From NCBI GenBank assembly GCA_965230755.1, contig CBDDLT010000004.1:154744-218743 (forward strand): a stretch of 64,000 nt of DNA. The letters run 5' to 3'. Origin of the DNA: DATFJT01 sp965230755 (GTDB lineage Bacteria; Bacteroidota; Bacteroidia; Chitinophagales; Saprospiraceae). The notes under the pieces were generated by a model. It did not search any database. It was not told the origin of the DNA and saw only the letters and a list, made by a program, of their open reading frames with translations. Made by a program: the position numbers and the translations under genes. This document shows, one piece after another, positions 28,282-35,907 of the stretch (the stretch's first letter is position 1; every line of letters starts with the position of its first letter).

Positions 28282-28974
28282 ATGAAAGTTATTTATGTTT
28301 TTTTATTAGTTATTCTCTGTTATTCATGTAAAACCGAGACCAAAAAAGAATTCGATTCGAAAACGAAAGAAGTTCAAAATTCAGCTCAATTAGACACGCT
28401 CGGATTAGCGAATTTCATATCGCATTTTGAGTTGGATAAAGATGGCTCTTTAAAGTTTCAAGTTTCCGAAACGAGCCAATTTGCAGTATTACATGGTTAC
28501 ATAGATAGTACAACTCCTGCGAAAACTCAAAAATTCATTGAGTCCTATCCGGACATTAAGACTCTTGTGTTTATGCAGATTGACGGCAGTAAAGATGATG
28601 ATGCAAACCTAAAAGCATGTCAATTACTGAATCAACAAACTTATACACACTATCTTCCTGGTGTAGAGCAATATAATCAAGATGCATTCATTGCTTCTGG
28701 TGGGGTCGATATGTTTTTCTCGGGAAAATTCCGAATAGTTGAACCAACGGCTGAAGTTGGCGTTCACTCCTGGAATGACGGAATAAATGAGGCGACAGAT
28801 TTTGCCAGAAATGATTCGATTCACTATGAGTATATCAACTATTATAAGAAAATTGGCTTATCCAATAAGGAAGCAGAAGATTTCTATTTTTTCACAATAA
28901 ATTCAGCACCTCATGACAGCATTCATTTTATGAGCAATGAGGAAATAACACGATATAAACTTAGAAATGAATAA
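28282..28974 (+). CDS. Lipoprotein with ClpP/crotonase-like fold (COG3904-like)
   Basis: A 230-residue protein with a lipobox-ended signal (VILCYSC, Cys at about residue 16). The body resembles the periplasmic ClpP-like proteins of the COG3904 type: an IDGSKDDDANLKACQLL helix, then FIASGGVDMFFSGKFRIV, where ClpP-like proteins carry the nucleophile Ser, and AEVGVHSWND, where they carry the catalytic His. Both candidate catalytic residues are present. I infer an envelope serine hydrolase; the family call is by eye and needs structure prediction. It stands alone, AT-rich, in the accessory region. Confidence 0.65.
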   Translation: MKVIYVFLLVILCYSCKTETKKEFDSKTKEVQNSAQLDTLGLANFISHFELDKDGSLKFQVSETSQFAVLHGYIDSTTPAKTQKFIESYPDIKTLVFMQIDGSKDDDANLKACQLLNQQTYTHYLPGVEQYNQDAFIASGGVDMFFSGKFRIVEPTAEVGVHSWNDGINEATDFARNDSIHYEYINYYKKIGLSNKEAEDFYFFTINSAPHDSIHFMSNEEITRYKLRNE

Positions 28975-29051
28975 GATACATCCGATAAATCATCACACCC
29001 ATTAACAATGTTAATATTAAAATATAAATCCTTTAAGAAAACAAGCTATAC

Positions 29052-29864
29052 ATGAATTATCAAACATTTCAACCCCATTCGGACTTAAGCGCTTTGGTCA
29101 AATTCTATTGGACTTTGGAGGTTCCGTTTGACCCGAATAACCAGAAACAAAAAATTATTCCGGATGGATGCATTGAAATGACCTTTAACCTAAAAGACAA
29201 GATTAAGCGGTACACATCGGAGAATGATTTTATCGTGCACCCTGATTCCATGGTGATGGGTCAAAGAACAAAATCCTATTTCATAGAACCCATAGGAGAT
29301 GTTGACTCCTTTGCGATTTGCTTTTATCCATATGGATTCGCCAATTTCGTAAGTACTCCCCTCGAAGAATTAGTGGATATAGAAATACCTATTGAAAGCC
29401 TATTTGGGGAGATTCCCGGAAAAACTTTAGAACAAAAAATCATTCAAGCCAAGAACACTCAAGAGCGTATTGAAATCATCGAGAGCTTTCTTTTGGATAG
29501 ACTTCATCAGCACTCTACCATCGAGAATTTGGTACAAACCACCGTTGATGTTCTTCTTGCAACCAACGGAACCAGTTCAATTCATAAAATATTGAAAGAT
29601 GAGCCTTCCAAAAGGAGGCAGCTCGAAAGAAACTTCAAAAAGCAAATAGGCATTAGCCCAAAACAGTTAGGCAAAGTACTCCGTTTGCATACTGCTTTAA
29701 AGATGTTGCTCGATGAAAAAGAAAGCCTGACCAATATTGCATATGAAAGCGAATACTTCGACCAAGCCCATTTTATCAAGGACTTTAAAGAATTTATCGG
29801 AATTACTCCAAAGGAGTTCTTAGGAAACGAAAACATGGCCCTTGCTACTCTTTTCTACAAGTAG
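29052..29864 (+). CDS. AraC family transcriptional regulator
   Basis: A 270-residue protein. The N-terminal half (YQTFQPHSDLSALVKFYWTLEVP, IPDGCIEMTFNL) is the DUF6597-type sensor found in many Bacteroidota AraC proteins. The C-terminal 95 residues are a double helix-turn-helix: RQLERNFKKQIGISPKQLGKVLRL and YFDQAHFIKDFKEFIGITPKEF. It lies 75 bp upstream of the VOC-family lipoprotein gene on the same strand and may control it. Confidence 0.85.
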   Translation: MNYQTFQPHSDLSALVKFYWTLEVPFDPNNQKQKIIPDGCIEMTFNLKDKIKRYTSENDFIVHPDSMVMGQRTKSYFIEPIGDVDSFAICFYPYGFANFVSTPLEELVDIEIPIESLFGEIPGKTLEQKIIQAKNTQERIEIIESFLLDRLHQHSTIENLVQTTVDVLLATNGTSSIHKILKDEPSKRRQLERNFKKQIGISPKQLGKVLRLHTALKMLLDEKESLTNIAYESEYFDQAHFIKDFKEFIGITPKEFLGNENMALATLFYK

Positions 29865-29939
29865 CAACTCGTGTCGCATTTTTACAATTTCATTTGATGC
29901 TATGAAGATAGTTTTGCCCTGTCAAAATTATCAAGGTCA

Positions 29940-30434
29940 ATGAAAAGAATAATTCAAAGTGTCATCATTGTGTTTGCCATTGGTATTGTTGCTTGCAACC
30001 ATCGAAGCAAACCCAATTCGGAATTAGTAAATCAAAATTTATCAACAGAAAAAAATGTAAGTGATATGAACAGTTATGTTTCAATATTTGAAATTCCAGC
30101 AACGGACATTTCTCGAGCAGTAAATTTTTACAAAGAAATTTTAGGGATAGAAATTGAAAGATTCGATTTTCCGGGAATGGAAATGGGATTATTTCCATAT
30201 CAAGACCAAATAGTAACAGGAGTAATAATGAAAGGAGATGGTTACATTCCATCTTCTACTGGAACAACTATTTATCTGAATGGTGGCGACAATCTTCAAA
30301 TCATTCTCGACAAAGTGGAAGTAAATGGCGGAAAAATCATTATTCCCAAAACACCTCACGCCGACGAAAGTGGCTACTTTGCTATTTTCCATGATTCTGA
30401 AGGAAACAAAATCGGACTTCATTCGCCAAATTAA
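29940..30434 (+). CDS. VOC (glyoxalase/dioxygenase) superfamily protein with lipoprotein signal
   Basis: A 164-residue protein. The C-terminal 120 residues are one vicinal-oxygen-chelate module pair (SIFEIPATDISRAVNFYKEILG, HADESGYFAIFHDSEGNKIGLH), with the Glu near the end typical of metal-binding VOC proteins. The oddity is the N-terminus: MKRIIQSVIIVFAIGIVAC is a signal peptide with a lipobox, while VOC proteins are usually cytoplasmic. An internal ATG (MNSYVS) could start a cytoplasmic form. It follows the AraC gene, and a terminator follows at 30477. Confidence 0.8.
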   Translation: MKRIIQSVIIVFAIGIVACNHRSKPNSELVNQNLSTEKNVSDMNSYVSIFEIPATDISRAVNFYKEILGIEIERFDFPGMEMGLFPYQDQIVTGVIMKGDGYIPSSTGTTIYLNGGDNLQIILDKVEVNGGKIIIPKTPHADESGYFAIFHDSEGNKIGLHSPN

Positions 30435-30476
30435 AAAAGCCTAAGAGCACAGAAATTTACATCAGCAATTAGTCCT

Positions 30477-30509
30477 AGCGGTTTGAGTCTTCGCTCGAAC
30501 CGCTTTTTC
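30477..30509 (+). terminator. Rho-independent terminator after the VOC gene
   Basis: An 11-bp stem AGCGGTTTGAG / CTCGAACCGCT (one wobble pair), a 6-base loop TCTTCG, and a run of T. It closes the AraC-VOC unit. Confidence 0.8.
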
Positions 30510-30602
30510 TATTAATTCTGTATATTGGAACTATACGGAATGTCCGTTTGGCCTACTATATAGGTTAGCAGTGCAGAAGATTCTGTATATAGAATAAAGA
30601 TT

Positions 30603-31769
30603 ATGAACAAAATGTACCTTAAATACTTGATTTGTTTCTTTCTCATTGTATCATGCAATAAGGAGGAAATGATCGATGCCGAGCTTTCCGCGTTAATCAG
30701 TACTGAATTAACTGAGTTAGGAACTGACAATTCCTCTCCGAACCTAATACGACTTTACGAAAATTCAGATGTTCTCGTTTATGGTGAATCGCATTACGTT
30801 CAAGAATTTCAAGATTTTTATATCAGTCAACTGGAATATCTGAGTCTAGCTGGATACAGGACTATTCATAATGAACTATTTCATTGCTTTTCCTGGATGG
30901 TCAATGATTATGTGAATGGTAGAAGGGATAGTTTACCTGAGTTTCTCTTGTACTTTGACGAAACCAATTTAAATGGCATTCGAATGTTTAATGAGAATGT
31001 TCCTGACTCTCTAAAGTTTAGCTATAAGTATTTTGATTTGAACCATTGGGAATCGAATCTTATCCGATGCATTGACGAAATTGAAGAGATCATTGGGGTT
31101 CAAAACTTGTTTTCTGATATCAAGTCATCCGACACTAATTCTGAAAGTTATCGCACTGATCTAGTCAGCTTAGAAGAGAATTTATTAAACCAAATGAATA
31201 GTCTAATCTCAAATTGGGGTGAGGAATGGTACAATAGAATTGTTGAAATTGTTAGCGTAGAAAAACAAAGTTTAGAATTCAGAAATAATGGATCTGACGA
31301 ATTAAGAGAGGAGTTAATGTTCCAAAATGTGCGAAATGATATTCAAAATATCGATAATGGAAAAGACCTCGTCGTTACTGGATTGAGACATGCGAGTCTA
31401 TCTTCAATTGATAATAATGGCTTCATTCCCTTAGGCTTGAGAATGAAGAATACCAATCAAAATATTAGTTCTTTATTCTTTACTGCATTTAAGGGAATTC
31501 GAAAGCAAAGATTCTTTGACTCTCAGAACCTCTCGTTTAATTTAATAGAATCAGCAGATCAAGATGACATGATTATCGAGATCCATAAGCAAAATAACCT
31601 TGGAATAAACTTGCTTTCATTGGACGATAATTATTTCAAAGAGAATACGATTAAAATGAGCTCGATAGGAGGAATATACAATACCCAGATAGGCCATCAT
31701 TTTGATGGTATCATTGTTATTCCAGAGGTCACCGTTTTAAATAGTATGAGTGTTTACGACTGGAATTAA
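30603..31769 (+). CDS. Lipoprotein resembling erythromycin esterase / TIKI-ChaN fold proteins
   Basis: A 388-residue protein with a lipobox signal (FFLIVSC, Cys about residue 18). Early in the mature part, LVYGESHYVQEFQDFY gives a GlxSH motif of the kind used by EreA-like and ChaN/TIKI proteins for catalysis or metal binding, followed by YRTIHNELFHCFSWMVNDYV, whose Glu/His pair fits the second block. The C-terminal half has no recognisable motif apart from GLRHASL. An esterase or haem-uptake role is inference. It stands alone between two gene-free stretches. Confidence 0.65.
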   Translation: MNKMYLKYLICFFLIVSCNKEEMIDAELSALISTELTELGTDNSSPNLIRLYENSDVLVYGESHYVQEFQDFYISQLEYLSLAGYRTIHNELFHCFSWMVNDYVNGRRDSLPEFLLYFDETNLNGIRMFNENVPDSLKFSYKYFDLNHWESNLIRCIDEIEEIIGVQNLFSDIKSSDTNSESYRTDLVSLEENLLNQMNSLISNWGEEWYNRIVEIVSVEKQSLEFRNNGSDELREELMFQNVRNDIQNIDNGKDLVVTGLRHASLSSIDNNGFIPLGLRMKNTNQNISSLFFTAFKGIRKQRFFDSQNLSFNLIESADQDDMIIEIHKQNNLGINLLSLDDNYFKENTIKMSSIGGIYNTQIGHHFDGIIVIPEVTVLNSMSVYDWN

Positions 31770-32214
31770 GAATTCAGGTTTAAAGATTATTATTATAATC
31801 TGAGCATAGGATATACCGATTACTTCTTCAGAGTCTTCCTTTATACTTTTTAGCATCGATCGTAGTTTGGTAGAGGAGCATTTGCATGTAGAACCAATAA
31901 CCACTTTCTTTACAACAAAATTTATCAATTCGAAAAATTGCCCCAGGAGAAGCGATTATTTAGATTCCGTACTATAATACCTCTCTATATGCATCTGACC
32001 TTAGACATTGATTTTCTAATGTTTATGGCCATTTATCTTGTTCTGGGAAGAATAATTGGACTATTGTCTACGCCTTCAAGACCATAATTGCTGTTTGGGA
32101 AGTATTGATGAGTAGCAAAATATATAATGGCGTATTTGTACGCAACTGACAAAAAGAGACTAAATTGTGATGAACGCAATAGTTTATGTAGTACTTCATT
32201 AAAATACCATAATC
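31770..32214. other. 445-bp intergenic stretch with no convincing gene
   Basis: A minus-strand frame from a TTG at 31928 to 31737 encodes 63 residues with a CKC pair and a run of Ile, overlapping the end of the 30603 gene by 33 bp. Its start codon and composition are not convincing and I do not call it. The rest (31930-32214) shows no gene, stable hairpin or repeat that I could see. Confidence 0.55.
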
Positions 32215-33180
32215 ATGAATAAGCATTATCTAATTTCCATAATCCTTTCCACCTTATTCAGTCTTAGTATTTTTGCTCAAGACGTGGGTAGCTTTGAAAC
32301 TACGATTGAATTCAATAACCGCAACCATACTTTGTCCTTTCACGTTCCGGAGGATTATGACAGTAATAATGAATACCCTCTATTTGTAGCCTTGCATGGA
32401 TGCAATGGCAACAGCACTGCTTTTAGAAATAATCTGGTTCGATTCTCGAGTTTTAATGATATCATTGTTGTATGCCCGGATTTCTTCGGAGGTCAAATGT
32501 CCGGCGGGAATCGTCAGTTGATTCTCGATGCCATCAACGAGACCGTTGACATGGGATATAGTATCGATGATGCAGCCGTTTATTTGACAGGATTTTCCTG
32601 CAATGGCCAGGAAACATATAAACACGGCTGGAGTGAGATATATCCTTTTGCCGGAATAATTCCTTTTAATGCCTGGATTCCCAATCTCAATGCCAGCTAT
32701 AATATCCCAACTGAGATGCCGACTTGTGTTTGCATTGGAACAAATGACGGTTCTTATGCCAATAATATTGCGCTTTACAACGACTACAGTGATAATGGTG
32801 GCGTTGCCCTATTAAACGAAATGCCGGGAATCGGTCATCAATGGGACTTTCAGGGTCGTGACACTGAACTTTTAGAATGCTATAATTGGATCAAATCTTT
32901 AGAGGTCACCAGTACGAATGATCTCGAAGGGGTGAAATTCGACTTTGAGGTTTTTCCTAATCCCAGTATGGATGGTTACTTTTTAGTGCAAAATGAAAAA
33001 AATCTTCAGCTGAGCATTGAAATCATTAATACCGCCGGCCATCAAATATTTAAGTCCGAATCTCATGAATCACTGATCAAAATCGGAACTTCCACCCCTG
33101 AAAAGGGAGTATATTTTGTAAAGGTTTTAGATCAAAAAAACAATCGGGTTTTAACTAAAAAGATTATTGTTAAGCAGTAA
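32215..33180 (+). CDS. Secreted alpha/beta hydrolase (feruloyl esterase/PHB depolymerase-like) with T9SS sorting domain
   Basis: A 321-residue protein. A signal peptide (to about residue 22, FAQD), then an alpha/beta hydrolase: the oxyanion segment VALHGCNGNSTAF, the nucleophile Ser in TGFSCNGQE (GxSxN rather than the usual GxSxG), and a candidate catalytic His in MPGIGHQW. The last 80 residues are a T9SS type A C-terminal domain (VFPNPSMDGYFLVQ to KKIIVKQ). It is therefore exported by type IX secretion, to the surface or medium. A carbohydrate-ester substrate is likely but not proven. A strong terminator follows. Confidence 0.82.
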   Translation: MNKHYLISIILSTLFSLSIFAQDVGSFETTIEFNNRNHTLSFHVPEDYDSNNEYPLFVALHGCNGNSTAFRNNLVRFSSFNDIIVVCPDFFGGQMSGGNRQLILDAINETVDMGYSIDDAAVYLTGFSCNGQETYKHGWSEIYPFAGIIPFNAWIPNLNASYNIPTEMPTCVCIGTNDGSYANNIALYNDYSDNGGVALLNEMPGIGHQWDFQGRDTELLECYNWIKSLEVTSTNDLEGVKFDFEVFPNPSMDGYFLVQNEKNLQLSIEIINTAGHQIFKSESHESLIKIGTSTPEKGVYFVKVLDQKNNRVLTKKIIVKQ

Positions 33181-33210
33181 CAATTTTTCAATAGAGATTA
33201 CCCCGCTCAG

Positions 33211-33254
33211 ATAAAGCCAGGAGTTCCTCTGTATGAACTCCTGGCTTTATTTTA
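33211..33254 (+). terminator. Perfect rho-independent terminator
   Basis: A perfect 16-bp stem (33211-33226 and 33235-33250) around the loop CTCTGTAT, followed by TTTTAT. It ends the esterase transcript and insulates the ArsR module downstream. Confidence 0.9.
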
Positions 33255-33306
33255 TACTTAACAGATCAGACTTCCACCTCCATTTAAGAACTATCTTCAA
33301 AAAGAC

Positions 33307-33337
33307 TTGCGCAAGCAAATACTTTCCTATATATTTG
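33307..33337 (+). promoter_or_regulatory. Promoter of ArsR-SRPBCC module 1
   Basis: TTG (33307-33309) and TATATTTG (33330-33337), 20 bp apart, give an exact match to the Bacteroidota consensus TTG-N20-TAnnTTTG. Operator sites overlap both elements. Module 2 has the same arrangement. Confidence 0.82.
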
Positions 33338-33352
33338 CAAGCATATACTTGC
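33311..33352 (+). promoter_or_regulatory. Twin operators of ArsR module 1
   Basis: Two inverted repeats of identical shape: GCAAG-N6-CTTTC at 33311-33326 (one mismatch to perfect) and GCAAG-N6-CTTGC at 33337-33352 (perfect). They are 26 bp apart start to start. The first lies in the promoter spacer and the second begins on the last base of the -7 element, so binding would block transcription. The obvious regulator is the ArsR encoded 17 bp further on (autorepression, inferred). A CTTGCGCAAG palindrome at 33306-33315 also overlaps the first site. Confidence 0.72.
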
Positions 33353-33368
33353 GTATAAAATTAAAACA

Positions 33369-33689
33369 ATGAAAAGAGATGTGTTTAACGCTATTGCCGA
33401 CCCAACAAGGAGGAGCATTCTATTGTCTTTGACGAGTCAATCAAAAAATGTCAATGCCTTAGCAGATAATTTTGATATGACCAGGCAAGCCGTTTCTCTT
33501 CATATTAAGTACCTGAAGGAATGTGGTGTCATATCGATAAAAAAGGAAGGTAGAGAACGCTATTGCAATCTTGAAGTTGAGAAATTGACAGAAGTCGCAG
33601 ATTGGTTAGAACCATTTAGAAAAATGTGGACCAGTAAACTCAAGCAATTGGACGAACTATTGGATGAATTACAATCAAATCCAGAATAG
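33369..33689 (+). CDS. ArsR-family transcriptional regulator, module 1
   Basis: A 106-residue winged helix-turn-helix protein: FNAIADPTRRSILLSL is the classical ArsR start, NVNALADNFDMTRQAVSLHIKYL carries the recognition helix, and KKEGRERYCNLE is the wing. It lacks Cys metal-binding motifs, as in the ArsR group paired with SRPBCC proteins, so it is probably not a metal sensor. Its own promoter holds two operators. It is followed 22 bp later by the SRPBCC gene. It is a paralogue of the regulator at 34357. Confidence 0.9.
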   Translation: MKRDVFNAIADPTRRSILLSLTSQSKNVNALADNFDMTRQAVSLHIKYLKECGVISIKKEGRERYCNLEVEKLTEVADWLEPFRKMWTSKLKQLDELLDELQSNPE

Positions 33690-33711
33690 TAACATCAAAA
33701 TTTAAATATAT

Positions 33712-34152
33712 ATGGAAAAGCTACCATTAATAATAGAACATGAATTCAATGCACCGATAGAACTCGTGTGGCGTGCAATTACAGAAAAGGAATTAATGAA
33801 GAAATGGTATTTTGAGCTTTCAGATTTCAAACCGGAGATCGGCTTCAAATTTCAATTTGAAGGTGGTGAGGCGGATAAGCGGTATATGCACTTATGTGAG
33901 GTCTTAGAAGTGATCCCGTACGAGAAACTTAAATATTCATGGAAATATGAAGGATACACTGGTCTTTCCTTTGTTACTTTTAAACTATCCTCTATTCAAA
34001 AAAAGACAAAATTAATACTCACCCATGAAGGGCTGGAAACATTTACAAATCCAGACTTTATTAGAGCCAATTTTGTGGGAGGATGGACATATCTCATCCA
34101 CGAATCATTAAGAGAATTTCTTGAAAAAGGTAAAGCATTAAGGTATTGGTAA
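33712..34152 (+). CDS. SRPBCC (AHSA1/START-like) family protein, module 1
   Basis: A 146-residue protein of the AHSA1-like SRPBCC fold, starting LIIEHEFNAPIELVWRAITEKELMKKWYF, with the usual lipid or small-ligand cavity architecture. The FNAPxxLVWxA and KWYF segments are the family hallmarks. It is co-transcribed with the ArsR gene, an arrangement known widely in bacteria, where the ligand is mostly unknown. It is intact, in contrast to its counterpart in module 2. Confidence 0.87.
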   Translation: MEKLPLIIEHEFNAPIELVWRAITEKELMKKWYFELSDFKPEIGFKFQFEGGEADKRYMHLCEVLEVIPYEKLKYSWKYEGYTGLSFVTFKLSSIQKKTKLILTHEGLETFTNPDFIRANFVGGWTYLIHESLREFLEKGKALRYW

Positions 34153-34304
34153 TTCATTAAGCATATACATTTGACCATAATCAAAGAATTAGCTGGATTA
34201 GTCCGACGAGCTTTTTAAATCTTATTCTTATCGTTAGTTCACGCGGTGTGGATTGATTAGGACTATTATTCAGACTCAAAAATGTCAATTATTTCAGAAA
34301 AAAT

Positions 34305-34335
34305 TTGCGTAACCGAATGGTGACACTTATATTTG
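34305..34335 (+). promoter_or_regulatory. Promoter of ArsR-SRPBCC module 2
   Basis: TTG (34305-34307) and TATATTTG (34328-34335), 20 bp apart; both elements and the spacing are identical to module 1. Confidence 0.82.
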
Positions 34336-34350
34336 TAACCAATCAGTTAC
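34309..34350 (+). promoter_or_regulatory. Twin operators of ArsR module 2
   Basis: GTAAC-N6-GTGAC at 34309-34324 (one mismatch) and GTAAC-N6-GTTAC at 34335-34350 (perfect). The sites are 26 bp apart and in the same register to the promoter as in module 1, but the half-site has changed from GCAAG to GTAAC. The ArsR start codon is 7 bp beyond the second site. Confidence 0.72.
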
Positions 34351-34356
34351 ACAAAT

Positions 34357-34686
34357 ATGAGAAGGGACGTTTTTCAGGCAATTGCAGATCCGGTCAGACG
34401 AGATATTATCGAATTACTTGCGAATGAAACTCTTAGTGTAAATCAAGTGGCCCAAAAATTCGAGATTAGTAGACCGGCAATTTCTAAACACTTAAAAATA
34501 TTGAATGAATGTGGAATTATCGATTTTAATCAAATCGGAAGGGAACGCTGGTGTTTAATTCAACCTGAGAAACTTATACCTGCATTTCTATGGATTAAAC
34601 AATACAACAAACTATGGGAGGACAGAATAGACTCTTTTGAAAACTATATCAATAAAATACAAACAAAAAACAATAAAAATGAGTGA
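34357..34686 (+). CDS. ArsR-family transcriptional regulator, module 2
   Basis: A 109-residue winged helix-turn-helix protein with FQAIADPVRRDIIELLANE and SVNQVAQKFEISRPAISKHLKIL; the wing QIGRERWCLIQ aligns with that of module 1. The recognition helix differs (SRPAISKHLKIL against TRQAVSLHIKYL), in line with the different operator. The end of the gene overlaps by 8 bp the start of the second SRPBCC reading frame. Confidence 0.9.
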   Translation: MRRDVFQAIADPVRRDIIELLANETLSVNQVAQKFEISRPAISKHLKILNECGIIDFNQIGRERWCLIQPEKLIPAFLWIKQYNKLWEDRIDSFENYINKIQTKNNKNE

Positions 34687-35137
34687 TTTAGCGAATAGAA
34701 CCTTAAGCATTGAGAAGACATTTAATGCCCCGGTACAATTAGTTTGGGATGCATGGACACAATCTGAACATATATTAAAATAGTGGGCACCAAAGGGTAT
34801 GGATATCAGAATTATTCAGCATGATTTTAGCGTAGGTGGAAAATGGAAATATGCCATGCCCATGCCGGATGGAAGTGAATTCATATCCGAAGGAACATAC
34901 AAAGAAATAGTAGCATTGGAGAAAATAATTACATCTGCAGATTTTAAACCGATGACAGAAAATGTAGAAATACAAATCTATTTTGAAGCAGACGGAGAGA
35001 AAACAAAATTTAAGTTTAGCGTGATTCATGCAACACCAGAATACTGCAAACAACAAGAAGAAATGGGATTCTACAATGGTTGGGGCTCTGCATTAGATAG
35101 ATTAGAAAAAGTTTTAGACTTATTGTTGAATCAATAG
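34679..35137 (+). pseudogene. SRPBCC (AHSA1-like) gene of module 2, interrupted by one in-frame TAG
   Basis: The reading frame begins at ATG 34679 inside the ArsR gene and encodes a family-typical start (IEKTFNAPVQLVWDAWTQSE). Codon 35 (34781-34783) is TAG, exactly where relatives have the first Trp of a KWWAPKG motif, so one TGG-to-TAG change explains it. After the stop the same frame stays open and family-like to 35137 (GMDIRIIQHDFSVGGKWKY to LLLNQ) with no frameshift. This means a recent nonsense mutation, a sequencing error, or readthrough. An ATG at 34799 could start a truncated 112-residue product. Confidence 0.85.
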
Positions 35138-35174
35138 AAAATGAACTCTGGGAAAAATCCCAGACGAATAAACT

Positions 35175-35195
35175 ACTACCCCCAAAGGAGGTAGT
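35175..35195 (-). repeat. IS right-end hairpin
   Basis: ACTACC and GGTAGT pair around a 9-base loop, next to the AGTTTATTC copy. A second hairpin, GGCCC-TAAAA-GGGCC at 35204-35218, lies between it and the tnpA stop and may terminate tnpA. Confidence 0.7.
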
Positions 35196-35224
35196 TTTGA
35201 ATTGGCCCTAAAAGGGCCTTTCCT

Positions 35225-35677
35225 TTAGAACAATTTATACTCATCATTGTCTGTCTCTTCCTTCCTATCATTTTTCTCCTGATATTTTACATATCTTATC
35301 ACTTTATCTTCATCTATCCCTATCGTGCTTACAAAGTATCCGCGTGACCAAAAATGATTTCCCCAATATAACTTCTTCTTTAAACTCGGATAGTTCTTAA
35401 ACATCATTACTGCCGTCTTACCTTTTAATATCCCCATGAAATTCGATATGCTCAACTTTGGCGGAACTGAACACACCAAATGCACATGATCATCCTGGAT
35501 ATTTAATTCTATTACTTCCACCGATTTCCACTTACATATTGCTTGTATCTTTTCTTCCAATACATCCGCAACTATCCCTTCCAATACCCTATATCTATAC
35601 TTCGGTGTCCATACAACATGATAGTTGCAATGATATATACTATGCGATAACTTCCTATATCTTATCTTCTTTGGCAT
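35225..35677 (-). CDS. tnpA: IS200/IS605 family Y1 transposase TnpA
   Basis: A 150-residue HUH transposase. The start YRKLSHSIYHCNYHVVWTPKYRYRVL is the family signature, DDHVHLVCSVPP holds the HUH pair, and the C-terminal VIRYVKYQE carries the catalytic Tyr. ATG at 35677 is preferred over the GTG one codon upstream. It should excise and insert the element as single-stranded circles. Full length and intact, so the element may be active. Confidence 0.93.
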   Translation of the reverse strand: MPKKIRYRKLSHSIYHCNYHVVWTPKYRYRVLEGIVADVLEEKIQAICKWKSVEVIELNIQDDHVHLVCSVPPKLSISNFMGILKGKTAVMMFKNYPSLKKKLYWGNHFWSRGYFVSTIGIDEDKVIRYVKYQEKNDRKEETDNDEYKLF

Positions 35678-35726
35678 CACTACAAGATAAGAACTTCTTT
35701 ACTAGCTTCGCTCTTAACCCTAACCT

Positions 35727-35741
35727 ACCGCCTTAGGCGGT
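35727..35741 (-). repeat. IS left-end hairpin
   Basis: A perfect stem ACCGCC / GGCGGT with loop TTA, 12 bp inside the AGTTTATTC flank, upstream of tnpA. Confidence 0.75.
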
Positions 35742-35907
35742 GGTTTTTTAGGTGAATAAACTTCTCGATATATCAAGTATGATATATCGAGTTTGCGCCC
35801 TTATCGTATTTTCGCAATTATACTATATTGTATAATATATGGTAAAAGTGAGAGCACAATATCTACAACCACTTTTTTATCAATGGTCGCCAATTAAAAA
35901 AGCTGAA

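Larger units (their letters stand above)
35166..35753 (-). mobile_element. IS200/IS605-type insertion sequence (tnpA only, about 588 bp)
   Basis: A single-gene element with a Y1 transposase, subterminal hairpins at both ends and no tnpB. On the minus strand the sequence AGTTTATTC stands just outside the left end (plus 35754-35762) and again at the right end (plus 35166-35174). IS200/IS605 elements such as ISDra2 have matching left flank (target) and right-end cleavage sequences, so these two copies likely mark the ends. The element lies between the broken SRPBCC gene and the esterase gene and interrupts neither. Confidence 0.78.

Noticed and set aside
31737..31928. 63-codon minus-strand frame overlapping the end of the 30603 gene
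   Set aside because: Starts with TTG, overlaps another gene and has no recognisable motif.
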